From positions 110,130 through 174,129 of the forward strand of contig NZ_JADNAT010000007.1 of the NCBI RefSeq assembly GCF_015550425.1: a stretch of DNA of 64,000 nt, given 5' to 3'. Within the stretch, counting starts at the first letter, position 1, and each line of letters opens with the position of its first letter. Under the pieces are notes generated by a model. The model searched no databases and had not been told where the DNA came from. It saw only the letters and a program-made list of their open reading frames with translations. This stretch comes from Clostridium sp. 1001275B_160808_H3. Lineage in GTDB: Bacteria; Bacillota; Clostridia; Clostridiales; Clostridiaceae. Shown piece by piece: positions 36,119 through 46,016 of the stretch. The position numbers and the translations under genes are program-made.

Positions 36119-38164
36119 ATGCCAGGAGTTTTTAATGTAGGTAATTCATATAATACAAATAATAAAAGAATATCTAGTAAGCTAACTTTTGATTCTGGTG
36201 AGAAGTTTTCAGGAAAAATAATTAAAAAAGATGATAAAAATGAAGTTACTATAAAGCTAATAGATGGTTGGGAATTTTCTGCACAAATAGACGGAGATAT
36301 AGAAGGATTAGAAAATGGATTACAAAGATTTCAAGTTGAAGGCTTTGTTGACGGAAAATTAAAGTTAAAAGTTATTGCTAAGAATATCAAAGGTGATGAA
36401 TTAGCTCAAGGTGAGTTTAATGATATAATTTCTAGTTCGGGCTTAAGTAAAGATGACGTTGCTTTATTAAAATCAATGTTAAAATTTGATATTCCTCTTA
36501 CTAAGGAAAATATAAGAGAAATTAAGGGACTAATTCAATTTCTAGATAAAATACAGATAAATCCAAAGGAAATAGATGAATTTATATCTAAGTATTTAAT
36601 GGGGAAGGGAATATCTCAAAATAGTGAAGAAGGAATAAAAATTAATAATGTATTAAAGGAGTTTTTAGGAGAGTTTAAAACTTTATCTCATGATGATATT
36701 TTATTGTTTATCGAAAATGATATGGAATTTAATAAAGAAAATATAAAAGGATATAATAATTTATTTAAAGGAAAAGAAAGTATATTAAAAGTACTTGATA
36801 AAATTTCCAATTCAATACCTGAACTTAATAAATTTACAAAGGAACATATGCTAGAAAGTAATTTAAAGCAAAGTATTGAAAATTTAGATATTAGTACCAT
36901 AAATCCTAAATCTATAGATGTAGAGGGACAAAGTGTAGAAGGACAAAATGGAGAAGAACAAAAAATTACAAAAGTACCTCAACATATTAATGAGCAAGAG
37001 ACAAGTATTAATAATAAATTAGCTAATGATGTTTATCAAAAGAGTGATATGGGAAATGCAAAAGTTAGTATGTTATCTCTTCTTAAATCTATTTCAGGTC
37101 AAAATGAAGATTTACTTAACACATCTTTAAAAGATATATTAGCTAATAGAAGAATGGAATTTACAAGTAGTGAATTTGATAGAGTTTTCAATTTAATAAA
37201 TACTATTAAGCCAGAAGAATTAATAAATAAGATTAAAGAAACTATATTTGAATTTAATGATATTGGTGCTCAAAATATAGTAGATGATTTTAGTAATTAT
37301 TTGAATAAAACTAATAATGAAACTTTAGGTGTAAAAGAATCCTTAGATTTTAGTAAAGGACAATTAGAAAAGGTACTTTCAAATGTTATGGGAAGAGGTA
37401 TAACATTAACAGAAGAGGAATTTTCAAAATTAAAAGATGTTATTAATTTAAAAAATCAAGAAATTATAGACAATGATACACATCAAGGTCAAAAGATAAA
37501 TGATTTAGCTAAAGATATACTAACTAAAGATAATATTATTGGTCCTAATAGTAATAATATTGATAAATTAAATGATAATAATATAATAAATAAAAATCTA
37601 ACTAAAAGTATTCCAAGAAAAGAATTAATAGAAGTTTCCCTAAATAAAGGAACAGAAGGAAGTAAAGAAATAATTAAAGATTTAATATCTAATTTAAAAA
37701 GCGAATCTTTAATATCAGAGAAGATTTTAGATATTATAAAAAATAATATTAGTGAGATAAAAGTATTTAATAAGATAAGCTCAGAATATTATTATGCAGA
37801 TATTCCAGTTAGTATAAAGGAAAGAGAATATCCTTGTAAGATAATAGTAAAGGACAATAGAAAAGAAGGTAAAAAGATAGATAGTACAAACGTTAAGATG
37901 GTAGTAACAGTGGAAACTAAGAATTTAGGTACAGTAGATGGATATATGGAAGTATTAGATAAAAAAATAAATATAGAATTAAAGTGTGAAGAAAAATTTG
38001 TTAAAATAATTGATATGACAAAGAGCAAGTTAGTTAATAATATAGAAAGTATGGGTTTTTTAGTTAATGTAAAAGTATCTAAGAAGGAAAATGAAGTTTC
38101 ATTAACATCATGTAGAGAATTTTTTAATTCTAATTCAGGAGTATCACTTGATAGAAGAGTATAA
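36119..38164 (+). CDS. FliK-like protein (YlqG-type), flagellar-hook length control relative
   Basis: This 681-residue protein has an N-terminal beta-rich segment (about 18-85), a long charged, helical and Asn-rich middle region, and a C-terminal domain (about 555-675) resembling the FliK hook-length-control C-terminus. The call leans on the next gene, an FlhB C-terminal-like protein. B. subtilis has the same pair as ylqG and ylqH outside its flagellar operon. The ATG follows AGGTGGA. No flagellar genes are in the window. Function unknown; a role tied to an export apparatus is an inference. Confidence 0.6.
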   Translation: MPGVFNVGNSYNTNNKRISSKLTFDSGEKFSGKIIKKDDKNEVTIKLIDGWEFSAQIDGDIEGLENGLQRFQVEGFVDGKLKLKVIAKNIKGDELAQGEFNDIISSSGLSKDDVALLKSMLKFDIPLTKENIREIKGLIQFLDKIQINPKEIDEFISKYLMGKGISQNSEEGIKINNVLKEFLGEFKTLSHDDILLFIENDMEFNKENIKGYNNLFKGKESILKVLDKISNSIPELNKFTKEHMLESNLKQSIENLDISTINPKSIDVEGQSVEGQNGEEQKITKVPQHINEQETSINNKLANDVYQKSDMGNAKVSMLSLLKSISGQNEDLLNTSLKDILANRRMEFTSSEFDRVFNLINTIKPEELINKIKETIFEFNDIGAQNIVDDFSNYLNKTNNETLGVKESLDFSKGQLEKVLSNVMGRGITLTEEEFSKLKDVINLKNQEIIDNDTHQGQKINDLAKDILTKDNIIGPNSNNIDKLNDNNIINKNLTKSIPRKELIEVSLNKGTEGSKEIIKDLISNLKSESLISEKILDIIKNNISEIKVFNKISSEYYYADIPVSIKEREYPCKIIVKDNRKEGKKIDSTNVKMVVTVETKNLGTVDGYMEVLDKKINIELKCEEKFVKIIDMTKSKLVNNIESMGFLVNVKVSKKENEVSLTSCREFFNSNSGVSLDRRV

Positions 38165-38230
38165 ATAAGCATTTATAAATTTAGGAATATCACTTAATAG
38201 AAATTAGAGTTATTATCTTTAGGAGGAGAA

Positions 38231-38485
38231 ATGAAGTATAGAAAAAAAGCAGCAGCTTTAAAATATGAAGAAAATTTAATGGCTCCAACTGTTACTGCAA
38301 GTGGTATGGGACATATTGCAGATAAAATACTTGAAAAAGCAGAGGAAAATGATGTTCCTATAGTGTATAATAAGGAATTAACAGACCTGCTTTGTAATGT
38401 TGATATAGGTGATTATATACCATCTGATCTTTATGAAGCAGTAGCTCATATTATTGCATATGTAACAGACTTAGATAGTTTTTAG
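38231..38485 (+). CDS. FlhB C-terminal-like protein (FlhB2/YlqH type)
   Basis: The 84-residue protein matches the cytoplasmic C-terminal domain of FlhB/EscU export-switch proteins: RKKAAALKYEE, APTVTASGMGHIADKILEKAEENDVPIVYNKEL and IPSDLYEAVAHIIAYV. It has no membrane part. The NPTH autocleavage motif is absent; the protein begins at about the point where the cleaved fragment of FlhB would. A GGAGGAG site precedes the ATG and the gene is 66 bases after the FliK-like gene, so the two are one operon. Confidence 0.82.
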   Translation: MKYRKKAAALKYEENLMAPTVTASGMGHIADKILEKAEENDVPIVYNKELTDLLCNVDIGDYIPSDLYEAVAHIIAYVTDLDSF

Positions 38486-38617
38486 ATGTATGAAAGTAAA
38501 TAAATACTGAATATGCTTTTGAAATATGGGCTTTCATATTAGTTTAATAAATAATATTATATAGGTAAACTAATATATAATGTTAAGAAATTTATGTCAG
38601 AAAGGTGAGTAGATTAA

Positions 38618-39304
38618 ATGGCTTTATATGCTATTTCAGATCTTCATCTTGCTTTTACAACAGACAAACCAATGGACATATTTGGAGCAAAGTGGCTTAA
38701 GCATGATGAAAAGATAAAAGAAAATTGGATAAAAAAAATCACAGATGAAGATACAGTGCTTATAGCTGGAGATATATCCTGGTCAATGAGATCAGATGAA
38801 AGTAAAGTTGATTTAGATTGGATAGATGCATTACCAGGGAAAAAAATAATTTCTAAGGGAAACCATGATTATTGGTGGGGCGGAATATCAAAGCTTAATA
38901 GAATGTATGAAAATACGAAATTTCTTCAAAATAATTTTTATACTTACGAGGACTATGCTATTTGCGGATCAAGAGGATGGATTTTAGAAGGTAGTGATAG
39001 ATTTACAGAAAAGGATAAAAAAATATTTGATAGAGAGATTATAAGATTAAGACTTTCCTTAGATAAAGCTAAAGAAGCAGGATATGAAAATATAATAGTT
39101 ATGATACACTATCCTCCAATGAATGAGAAAAGAGAAAATTCAGCATTTATTGATTTATTTAAAGAATATGGGGTTAAGAAAGTAATATATGGACATCTAC
39201 ATGGACCTTCATTAGCAAATGTGCTAAATGGAGAGCATGAAGGAATTGAATACTTAATGACATCATGTGATTTTTTAAACTTTGATCCAAAAAGAATACT
39301 TTAA
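38618..39304 (+). CDS. Calcineurin-like metallophosphoesterase
   Basis: The 228-residue protein has the metallophosphoesterase metal-binding series: ISDLHL (residues 6-11), GDISWS, GNHDYWWGG and, at the C-terminus, VMIHYPP with YGHLHG. It has no signal peptide, so it acts in the cytosol. The substrate is unknown; members hydrolyse phosphomonoesters, phosphodiesters or nucleotides. It has its own AAGGTGAG site and is followed by a terminator. Confidence 0.9.
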   Translation: MALYAISDLHLAFTTDKPMDIFGAKWLKHDEKIKENWIKKITDEDTVLIAGDISWSMRSDESKVDLDWIDALPGKKIISKGNHDYWWGGISKLNRMYENTKFLQNNFYTYEDYAICGSRGWILEGSDRFTEKDKKIFDREIIRLRLSLDKAKEAGYENIIVMIHYPPMNEKRENSAFIDLFKEYGVKKVIYGHLHGPSLANVLNGEHEGIEYLMTSCDFLNFDPKRIL

Positions 39305-39347
39305 AGATGGGGCTGTATCAAAATAAATTTTGATATTAGCCAATAAA

Positions 39348-39379
39348 AGAGAAGTTTTAATTAGAGCTTCTCTTTTTTT
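39348..39379 (+). terminator. Terminator after the phosphoesterase gene
   Basis: AGAGAAG (39348-39354) pairs with CTTCTCT (39366-39372), followed by TTTTTT. Confidence 0.75.
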
Positions 39380-39459
39380 GCATACTTTGCGCATATATAA
39401 ATAATATACAAAATTTCTATTTAAGTTTAAAAGCGTCTTTAAGTAGAATAAATGGTTTA

Positions 39460-39486
39460 AAAGGGGCTCGCGTTTCGCGAGGCCCT
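39460..39486. terminator. GC-rich hairpin
   Basis: AAAGGGGCTCGCG (39460-39472) and CGCGAGGCCCTTT (39476-39488) form a 13-bp stem with one mismatch and a TTT loop. Its CGCG-loop-CGCG top resembles the tyrS terminator. It may be a second terminator between the phosphoesterase and GH89 genes. Confidence 0.6.
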
Positions 39487-39666
39487 TTATAAAAATAAGA
39501 TATTAACTTTTTTTGGCAATAAAGATTACTTGAAATTGAATAAATTTTATATTAAATAGATTCCTAAGACTTCTCTATTTATTTTTCATAGTAAATTTGG
39601 TTAAAAGTATATTTGTTTAGTATATTTTTGTTCATAAAAAGTTTAAAAAAAGTACAATAACTGTTA

Positions 39667-39696
39667 TTGACATAGTTAAGTAAATTAGGTTAAAAT
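39667..39696 (+). promoter_or_regulatory. Promoter of the GH89 gene
   Basis: TTGACA (39667-39672) and TAAAAT (39691-39696) are separated by 18 bases, about 155 bases upstream of the ATG, leaving a long leader. Confidence 0.65.
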
Positions 39697-39724
39697 TTCT
39701 ATGTAAATGAATACAAATTATATT

Positions 39725-39792
39725 GGCGTGTAACTATGAAAATAGGCATTAGCTGAAAAGGGAATTGTCTCTTTTTGGCTTTTTTTATTTTT
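39725..39792 (+). promoter_or_regulatory. Leader with RAT-like antiterminator site overlapping a terminator
   Basis: GGCGTGTAACTAT (39725-39737), a GAAA loop and ATAGGCATTAGCT (39742-39754) resemble the ribonucleic antiterminator target of LicT/BglG proteins (GGATTGTTACTG...CAGGCAAAACC). The last bases overlap a 13-bp terminator stem with G-T pairs, AGCTGAAAAGGGA (39751-39763) and TCTCTTTTTGGCT (39768-39780), followed by T6-A-T5. The terminator lies between the promoter and the ATG at 39853. This layout is that of antitermination-controlled sugar genes. No BglG-type protein is in the window. Confidence 0.5.
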
Positions 39793-39852
39793 AGAATTTA
39801 TGTATTCGTTTAAATTAGTAAAAATACATACATTTCAAGGAGGAAATTATTA

Positions 39853-42800
39853 ATGAAAAACGTTAAACAGCATATAGCTAAAGCCCTAGCTATAACAATT
39901 ACTTCAAGTATGCTTACCTCTATACCATTTGAAGTACAAGCTTCTGTAGGTAATAAAATAAGCGCTGATAATATAAAGATATCAGCAAAAAGCAATACTT
40001 CGGGACATGATGTAGAACTTGCTATTGATGGTGATCCAAGTACTTATTGGGAATCATCAAATCATTTCAGATGGGTAGAACTAGAGTTAGATGGAACGTA
40101 TGACTTATCAGCAATTAAGTTAATTAATAAAACTAATGGGTATTATAATTATAATATTTATGTAACAACTGATGGGGAAAACTATACAAAAGTTGCATAT
40201 AAAGATAATGAAGAAAATGCAACAGTTGAAGGTGATTTATATAATTTAAATAATGTAAAGGCATCTAAAATAAGAATAGATGTTACATTTAGTTCAGATA
40301 ATAATGATTCAAATATAGCTGAAATCGAATTATATGGTGAAAAGATTTCAGATGAAAGAGTAGAAGAAAAAGCTATAAGTGTAGAGAACTTTAGTGAAAC
40401 AAAATGGGCAGAAGAGTATAGTAAATTTGAAAACGATGTAAATTATGCATCTCAAAAGACAATACAAGAAATGTGTGATATGGTTGGAAGAGTTATTGGA
40501 GATGAATACAAAGATAAATTCCAATTTGAATTAATAAGCCAAACTTCATCAGGAACAGATGTTTTTGAGGTTGAAGATGGAGCTGATGGAAAAGTAGTAG
40601 TAAGAGGGAATGATGGTGTTTCACTTGCATCAGGATTTAATTACTATTTAAAAAATTATGCAAAGGTTATGTACAATCCTATAATGGGGTCAAATTTAAA
40701 TATGCCAGAAGTTTTACCTAGTGTTGGAGAAAAGGTTGTCATAGATACACCTTATGAACAAAGATATTCTTTAAACTTCTGTACTTATTCATATACAATG
40801 GCATTTTGGGATTGGAATGAGTATGAAGCATTTTTAGATTGGTCAGCAATGAATGGATATAATCTAATTTTAGATATTGTTGGACAAGAGGAAGTATTAA
40901 GAAGAACTTTAAATAAATTTGGATATTCAGATGAAGAAATAAAAGAATATATATCAGGTCCAGGTTATTTTGCATGGTTCTATATGCAAAACATGACAAG
41001 CTTTGGAGGACCATTACCAAATAGTTGGTTTGAAGATAGGACAGAGCTTGGAAGAAAAATGCATGATAGAATGCAAACTTTAGGTATAACACCAGTACTT
41101 CAAGGATATTCAGGTGGAGTTCCTTTAGACTTTACTGAGAAAAATCCAGATGCTCAAGTTATTAAACAAGGTGAATGGTGTGGTTTTGATAGACCTGACA
41201 TGCTTAGAACCTATGTGGCTGAAGGTGAAGAGGATTACTTTGCAAAAGTTGCAGATGCATTTTATGAAGCACAAAAAGAAGTTTTTGGTGAAGTAAGTGA
41301 TTATTATGCTGTTGATCCATTCCATGAAGGTGGAAATACTGGAGGATTAGATAATGGCAGAATTTATTCAACAGTTCAAAATAAAATGTTAGAGCATGAC
41401 GAAGATGCAATATGGGTAATTCAGCACTGGCAAGGAAATCCAGATAATGCAAAGCTTTCAGGTCTTAATAAAGAGCACTCATTAATATTAGATCTTAATT
41501 CAGACTTAAATCCAGATTGGAAAAGATTTGATAATCAAGACTTACCTTGGGTATGGAATATGCTTCATAACTTTGGGGGAAGAATGGGATTAGATGGACA
41601 GCCAGAGATATTAGCTAATAATATCCCAAGTGCTTATGCAAATTCAGAAAACATGAAGGGGATAGGTATTACTCCAGAAGCAATAAATAATAGTCCAATA
41701 GTTTATGAGTTAATTGGAGATATGATTTGGACAAGAGATTCTATAGATTTTAGACAATGGATCATGGATTATATTGAAAGACGATATGGTAAGGAAAATG
41801 CTGATATTCAAGAAGCATGGAAAATATTATTAGAAACTGCATATAAAAAGACAAATGATTACTATCAAGGAGCAGCAGAATCAGTAATAAACGCAAGACC
41901 AGCTAAACAAATCAATAGTGCTTCAACATGGGGACATAGTAAAATACCTTATGATAAGGCAGAATTAGAAAAAGCTTTAGAGCTATTTATAAATGCATAT
42001 GATGATTTAAAAGGTAGTGAAGCATTTATATATGATTTCTTAGATGTAACAAAACAAGTTTTAGCAAACTCTGCACAAGAATATCATAAAGAAATGGTTG
42101 CTGCTTATGATAACGGAGATATAAATAACTTCAAAAAGATTTCTACTCATTTCTTAGAGTTAATAAAGCTTCAAGAAAGTGTTTTATCTACTAGTCCAGA
42201 ATTCTTAGTAGGAACATGGATAGAGCAAGCTAGAACTATGCTTGAAGGTGCAGATGATTGGACTATGGATTTATTTGAATTCAATGCAAGAGCTTTAATA
42301 ACTACATGGGGAGATTATAAAAATGGTTCTTTAAAGGATTACTCAAATAGACAATGGGCTGGTTTAACTAATGATTTATATTATAAGAGATGGGAAATGT
42401 GGGTTAATAACGTAACAAATGAATTAGAAGGAAAACCTACTCAAAATATAAATTGGCATAAAGTTGAATATAAGTGGGCTAATGAAAAAACTACTGAAAA
42501 TAATAGATATGCAACAACAGGTTCAGGAGAAGATTTAGGAGCTCTTGCAAAAGAAGCTATGGATAAATTCTCTGTAACTAATATGGAAGCATTTTTAGAA
42601 GGTGGATCAAGTGCAGTAGAAAAAGTTAATATTGCACTAGGTAAAAACGTAGTAATCGAAGGCGTTGAAACAGCTTCAGGATTCCCAGCATCTAATTTAA
42701 CTGATGGAACTACAGGAAGTGCCTGGATGGCATCAGAAGCTAAATGGCCTGTTACAATGACTATAGATTTAGAAGAGGAAAAGAATCTTAATGGTATAGC

Positions 42801-45800
42801 CTTTGCTCCAAATCAAGCAGCAGGTGGGTTCCCAATAACTTATAAAGTAGAAGTTAGAAATGGAGCTACTTGGAGTACTGTTGCAGAAACTATAGACGGT
42901 ACTATTACAGGAACTATATCAATAGATTATAAAGGAACTGCTGATGCAGTTAGATTTACTTTTAATAGTACTGATTCAACTCTAGTACCAGAAATGAGAG
43001 AATTAATGGTATATGAAAATGCAGGCGAAAAAGTAGAATACGATAATGTTGCACTTAATAAGCCAGTAGATGTAAAAAATGTAGGAACAGATAGACCTGC
43101 GTCAAATATTACAGATGGAGACGATAATACATTCTGGTCTGCAACAAGTGAAGGAATAGGTGCTGAGATAACTGTAGATTTAGAAAAGAATGAAATGGTT
43201 GATTTAGTAGAGATTGTTTTTGAAAAGGCAAAATTACCATTCCAATTTGAAGTGAGAGCAATTGAAGCAGATGGAACTGAAACAACTATTCTGGATAAAA
43301 AATCAGAATCAAATGCATTAGAAAGAAGATATCAAATACCTGTAGAAAGAGAAATAAAAGGTATTAAATATATATTAACAGGTAAAAGTGGTGCTGGTGA
43401 TTTTCCAGGTGCATGGGCAGCCTTAGCTGAAATAAAGGCTTTAAGAGAAAAAGAAGTTGTAGTTGAAGCCATCAATGTAGCTTTAGATAAGCCTGTAACA
43501 GGAAGTGATGCAGAAAGCGGAAAGCCTCTTTCAAATATAACAGATGGAAAAGAAGATACATTATGGATATCAAACGGTGGAGTAATGCCAGCAAATGCCC
43601 AAATTGATTTAATTAACTCTTACTTCGTTGAAAATATTGAGTTAATTTTTGAAAAGGAAGGTTTACCATTCCAATTCCATGTTGATGTAATTGACTCAAA
43701 TGATGTAGTTCATACAGTATTAGATATGAGAGAAAATGATACTGTTATAGATCATAAATATACAATACCTGTAGGAAAAAATATAAAAGCTATAGATGTT
43801 AAAATAACTGGTAATAATGGACAAGGAACTTCTTACTTAGCATGGCCAGCAATTGCAGAAGTTAAGGCTTACTCAAAGCCAGAAAATGTAGCTTTAAATG
43901 CAACTGTAAATCCAGATACAGGAGCAGCATTAGTAGATGGAAATGAAACAAATGGAATTACAATAAGATCAGGAGATGTTAAAGAATATATTATAGACTT
44001 TGGTAAGATAGTGGATATTAACACAATTGAAACAATAGGTAAAGCAGATGGGGGATTAAAATACACAGTTGAGTATAGAAGTATGGAAGATGAAAATGAT
44101 TGGATAAGCTTCCTTGATAAGAGTGCTAACACTAATGCTTCAGAAAAATTACTAACTGCATTAAAGAATCCAATTACTACAAATGCAGTGAAAGTTAAAT
44201 TTATTAATGAGTCATTTACTATAAATGAATTTAAAGCTTATAAGGCAGATGCAACAGGTAAGCTATTAACTTATATAGGTGAATTAGAAAAAACTTATAA
44301 TAGTACTATTGTTGGAGAGCTTTCAGGACAATATCCACAAGAAGCTAAAGATGCATTATTATTAGCAATAAATAATGCAAAGGCTGCTTCAAAAAATGGA
44401 ATTAATTCTATGGAAGTAGACCAAGAGATAGTTAAGCTTAAAACTGCGTTAAATAGTTTCTACTCACAAGTTGTTACCATTAATAGAAGACCGCTATTAA
44501 CAGCAATTAGTGATGCAAATATAGTATTAAATGCTTTAAAAGATAGTTTAAATGCAGAGGAAAAAGTAGAAAGTAAAGCTATAATAGATGATAGAATAGC
44601 TAAGTTAGAAGCAGGAATAGCAGAAGCAAATGGAGTTCATGAAACTAAGTCTGTAACTCAAGGACAATTAAATGAAGCTGAAGCTAAGCTTAAAATATTA
44701 ATTGAGGAAGGCTATGCAGAATTAGATGCTCATAATAAATATAAGGTAGAGTTATCTATAGCAGAAGATAGAGTAAATAATGCAGTTGCTGGTGAAGGGG
44801 ATGGTCAGTATTTACAATCAGATATTGATGCTTTAAAAGCAAGTATTACAAAGTCAAAATCAGATTATGAAATAGCTAAAACTGTGGAAGAAGTAAATTC
44901 TATTACGGAATCATTAATAAAATCTGTAAAAGATTTTGAGGCGAAAGTTATAGTAGTTAATAAAGAATCATTAGCTAATGCAATATCAGATGCTGAAGAA
45001 ATAGCAAAAGATGCAGATGGAAAGTATTATGCTTCAGCAATTGAAGTATTCATAAATGAAATAAATAATGCTAAGGCTATTTTTAATGATGAAAATGCTA
45101 GTCAATCATCAGTAAATAATGCTATTGAATCTTTATTAAACGCACAAGCTAAGTTATTAGAGTCAATTATTCCAGATAAAACAGAGCTAAAGAGTTTAGT
45201 TAATGATGCAAATGCTTTAGTTAAGAAACTTGAAGCATATGATAGCTTAAAGGATTTAAAGGAAGAGTTATCTAGTGTAATAAAAAATGCTAATGTTGTT
45301 ATTGAAAATGAAGATGCAACAGTAGAACAAATTGCAGAAGTAATTAATTCTTTAAAAGATACTATTAGAAAGGCAAATGATAGTATTAAAGGATTTGAAT
45401 CAGTTTCAAAATCTGAGCTTCAAGATACTATAGATAAAGCTGAAGCCTTAAATAAGAAGGATTATACAAAGAACAGTTATTCTGTCCTAGAAGAAGCTAT
45501 TAAAGAAGCTAAAAAACTTATAAGTAAAAATGATGTTACTCAAAGTGAGGTTGATGCAGCTACAGCTAGAATTAATAATGCTATGAATAATCTTGTTAAG
45601 ATTAATCAAGATAACAATGGCGGAAATAATAACGGTGGAAGCAACAACAACGGAAGTAATAGTAACGGAAGCAATAACGGTGGAAGCAACAATAACGGAA
45701 GCAATAACAGTGGAAGCAACAATAACGGAAGTAATAATAATGGTGGAAGCAATAACAGTGGAAACAATAATAGTAGTAACAATAATAATTTACCACAAAC

Positions 45801-45885
45801 AGGAGGTGCTTCACCTATAGTAACTTTGGTTTTAGGAAGTGCAGTTGCAGCAGTAGGTGGACTATTCTTAAAAAAGAAAAAGTAA
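39853..45885 (+). CDS. Cell-wall-anchored GH89 alpha-N-acetylglucosaminidase
   Basis: The 2010-residue protein has a signal peptide (about 1-31), a CBM32 (F5/8-type C) domain (about 32-152) and a GH89/NAGLU catalytic unit (about 178-910). Four further CBM32-like domains follow at about 925-1056, 1063-1196, 1207-1341 and 1342-1463. Then come helical FIVAR-like repeats (about 1470-1915), an Asn/Gly/Ser linker and a sortase signal LPQTG (1980-1984) with a hydrophobic stretch and KKKK tail. By analogy with the C. perfringens enzyme, Glu492 in DPFHEGG and Glu609 in TPEAI are the likely acid/base and nucleophile; spacing agrees within one residue. It should release terminal alpha-GlcNAc from mucin-type glycans at the cell surface. 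Confidence 0.93.
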   Translation: MKNVKQHIAKALAITITSSMLTSIPFEVQASVGNKISADNIKISAKSNTSGHDVELAIDGDPSTYWESSNHFRWVELELDGTYDLSAIKLINKTNGYYNYNIYVTTDGENYTKVAYKDNEENATVEGDLYNLNNVKASKIRIDVTFSSDNNDSNIAEIELYGEKISDERVEEKAISVENFSETKWAEEYSKFENDVNYASQKTIQEMCDMVGRVIGDEYKDKFQFELISQTSSGTDVFEVEDGADGKVVVRGNDGVSLASGFNYYLKNYAKVMYNPIMGSNLNMPEVLPSVGEKVVIDTPYEQRYSLNFCTYSYTMAFWDWNEYEAFLDWSAMNGYNLILDIVGQEEVLRRTLNKFGYSDEEIKEYISGPGYFAWFYMQNMTSFGGPLPNSWFEDRTELGRKMHDRMQTLGITPVLQGYSGGVPLDFTEKNPDAQVIKQGEWCGFDRPDMLRTYVAEGEEDYFAKVADAFYEAQKEVFGEVSDYYAVDPFHEGGNTGGLDNGRIYSTVQNKMLEHDEDAIWVIQHWQGNPDNAKLSGLNKEHSLILDLNSDLNPDWKRFDNQDLPWVWNMLHNFGGRMGLDGQPEILANNIPSAYANSENMKGIGITPEAINNSPIVYELIGDMIWTRDSIDFRQWIMDYIERRYGKENADIQEAWKILLETAYKKTNDYYQGAAESVINARPAKQINSASTWGHSKIPYDKAELEKALELFINAYDDLKGSEAFIYDFLDVTKQVLANSAQEYHKEMVAAYDNGDINNFKKISTHFLELIKLQESVLSTSPEFLVGTWIEQARTMLEGADDWTMDLFEFNARALITTWGDYKNGSLKDYSNRQWAGLTNDLYYKRWEMWVNNVTNELEGKPTQNINWHKVEYKWANEKTTENNRYATTGSGEDLGALAKEAMDKFSVTNMEAFLEGGSSAVEKVNIALGKNVVIEGVETASGFPASNLTDGTTGSAWMASEAKWPVTMTIDLEEEKNLNGIAFAPNQAAGGFPITYKVEVRNGATWSTVAETIDGTITGTISIDYKGTADAVRFTFNSTDSTLVPEMRELMVYENAGEKVEYDNVALNKPVDVKNVGTDRPASNITDGDDNTFWSATSEGIGAEITVDLEKNEMVDLVEIVFEKAKLPFQFEVRAIEADGTETTILDKKSESNALERRYQIPVEREIKGIKYILTGKSGAGDFPGAWAALAEIKALREKEVVVEAINVALDKPVTGSDAESGKPLSNITDGKEDTLWISNGGVMPANAQIDLINSYFVENIELIFEKEGLPFQFHVDVIDSNDVVHTVLDMRENDTVIDHKYTIPVGKNIKAIDVKITGNNGQGTSYLAWPAIAEVKAYSKPENVALNATVNPDTGAALVDGNETNGITIRSGDVKEYIIDFGKIVDINTIETIGKADGGLKYTVEYRSMEDENDWISFLDKSANTNASEKLLTALKNPITTNAVKVKFINESFTINEFKAYKADATGKLLTYIGELEKTYNSTIVGELSGQYPQEAKDALLLAINNAKAASKNGINSMEVDQEIVKLKTALNSFYSQVVTINRRPLLTAISDANIVLNALKDSLNAEEKVESKAIIDDRIAKLEAGIAEANGVHETKSVTQGQLNEAEAKLKILIEEGYAELDAHNKYKVELSIAEDRVNNAVAGEGDGQYLQSDIDALKASITKSKSDYEIAKTVEEVNSITESLIKSVKDFEAKVIVVNKESLANAISDAEEIAKDADGKYYASAIEVFINEINNAKAIFNDENASQSSVNNAIESLLNAQAKLLESIIPDKTELKSLVNDANALVKKLEAYDSLKDLKEELSSVIKNANVVIENEDATVEQIAEVINSLKDTIRKANDSIKGFESVSKSELQDTIDKAEALNKKDYTKNSYSVLEEAIKEAKKLISKNDVTQSEVDAATARINNAMNNLVKINQDNNGGNNNGGSNNNGSNSNGSNNGGSNNNGSNNSGSNNNGSNNNGGSNNSGNNNSSNNNNLPQTGGASPIVTLVLGSAVAAVGGLFLKKKK
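45613..45789 (+). repeat. Degenerate GGAAGCAACAATAAC repeat encoding the Asn/Gly/Ser linker
   Basis: Short in-frame repeats of GGAAGYAAYARYAAC encode GSNNNGSN-type linker residues between the helical repeats and LPQTG. The repeat also keeps other frames open, which produces spurious reading frames on both strands. Such arrays often vary in copy number between strains. Confidence 0.8.
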
Positions 45886-45904
45886 TATTGGTGTAAAACA
45901 AAAG

Positions 45905-45944
45905 AATCTACATCTTAGTGAAAACTAAGGTGTAGATTTTTTTA
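45905..45944 (+). terminator. Terminator of the GH89 gene
   Basis: AATCTACATCTTAGT (45905-45919) pairs with ACTAAGGTGTAGATT (45924-45938), with one G-T pair, followed by TTTTTTATT. Confidence 0.82.
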
Positions 45945-46016
45945 TTAAGAAATATTTTTAAACAAATATATGTCAATAGTTACATTCCTTATGGATAGAA
46001 TAATGAAATAAGTACA

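Noticed and set aside
40739..41452. Minus-strand frames inside the GH89 gene
   Set aside because: They have no ribosome binding site and run opposite the catalytic domain with its conserved glutamates.
45593..45820. Reading frames on both strands in the GH89 linker
   Set aside because: They result from the low-complexity AAY-GGN repeat, have no ribosome binding site and encode only biased peptides.
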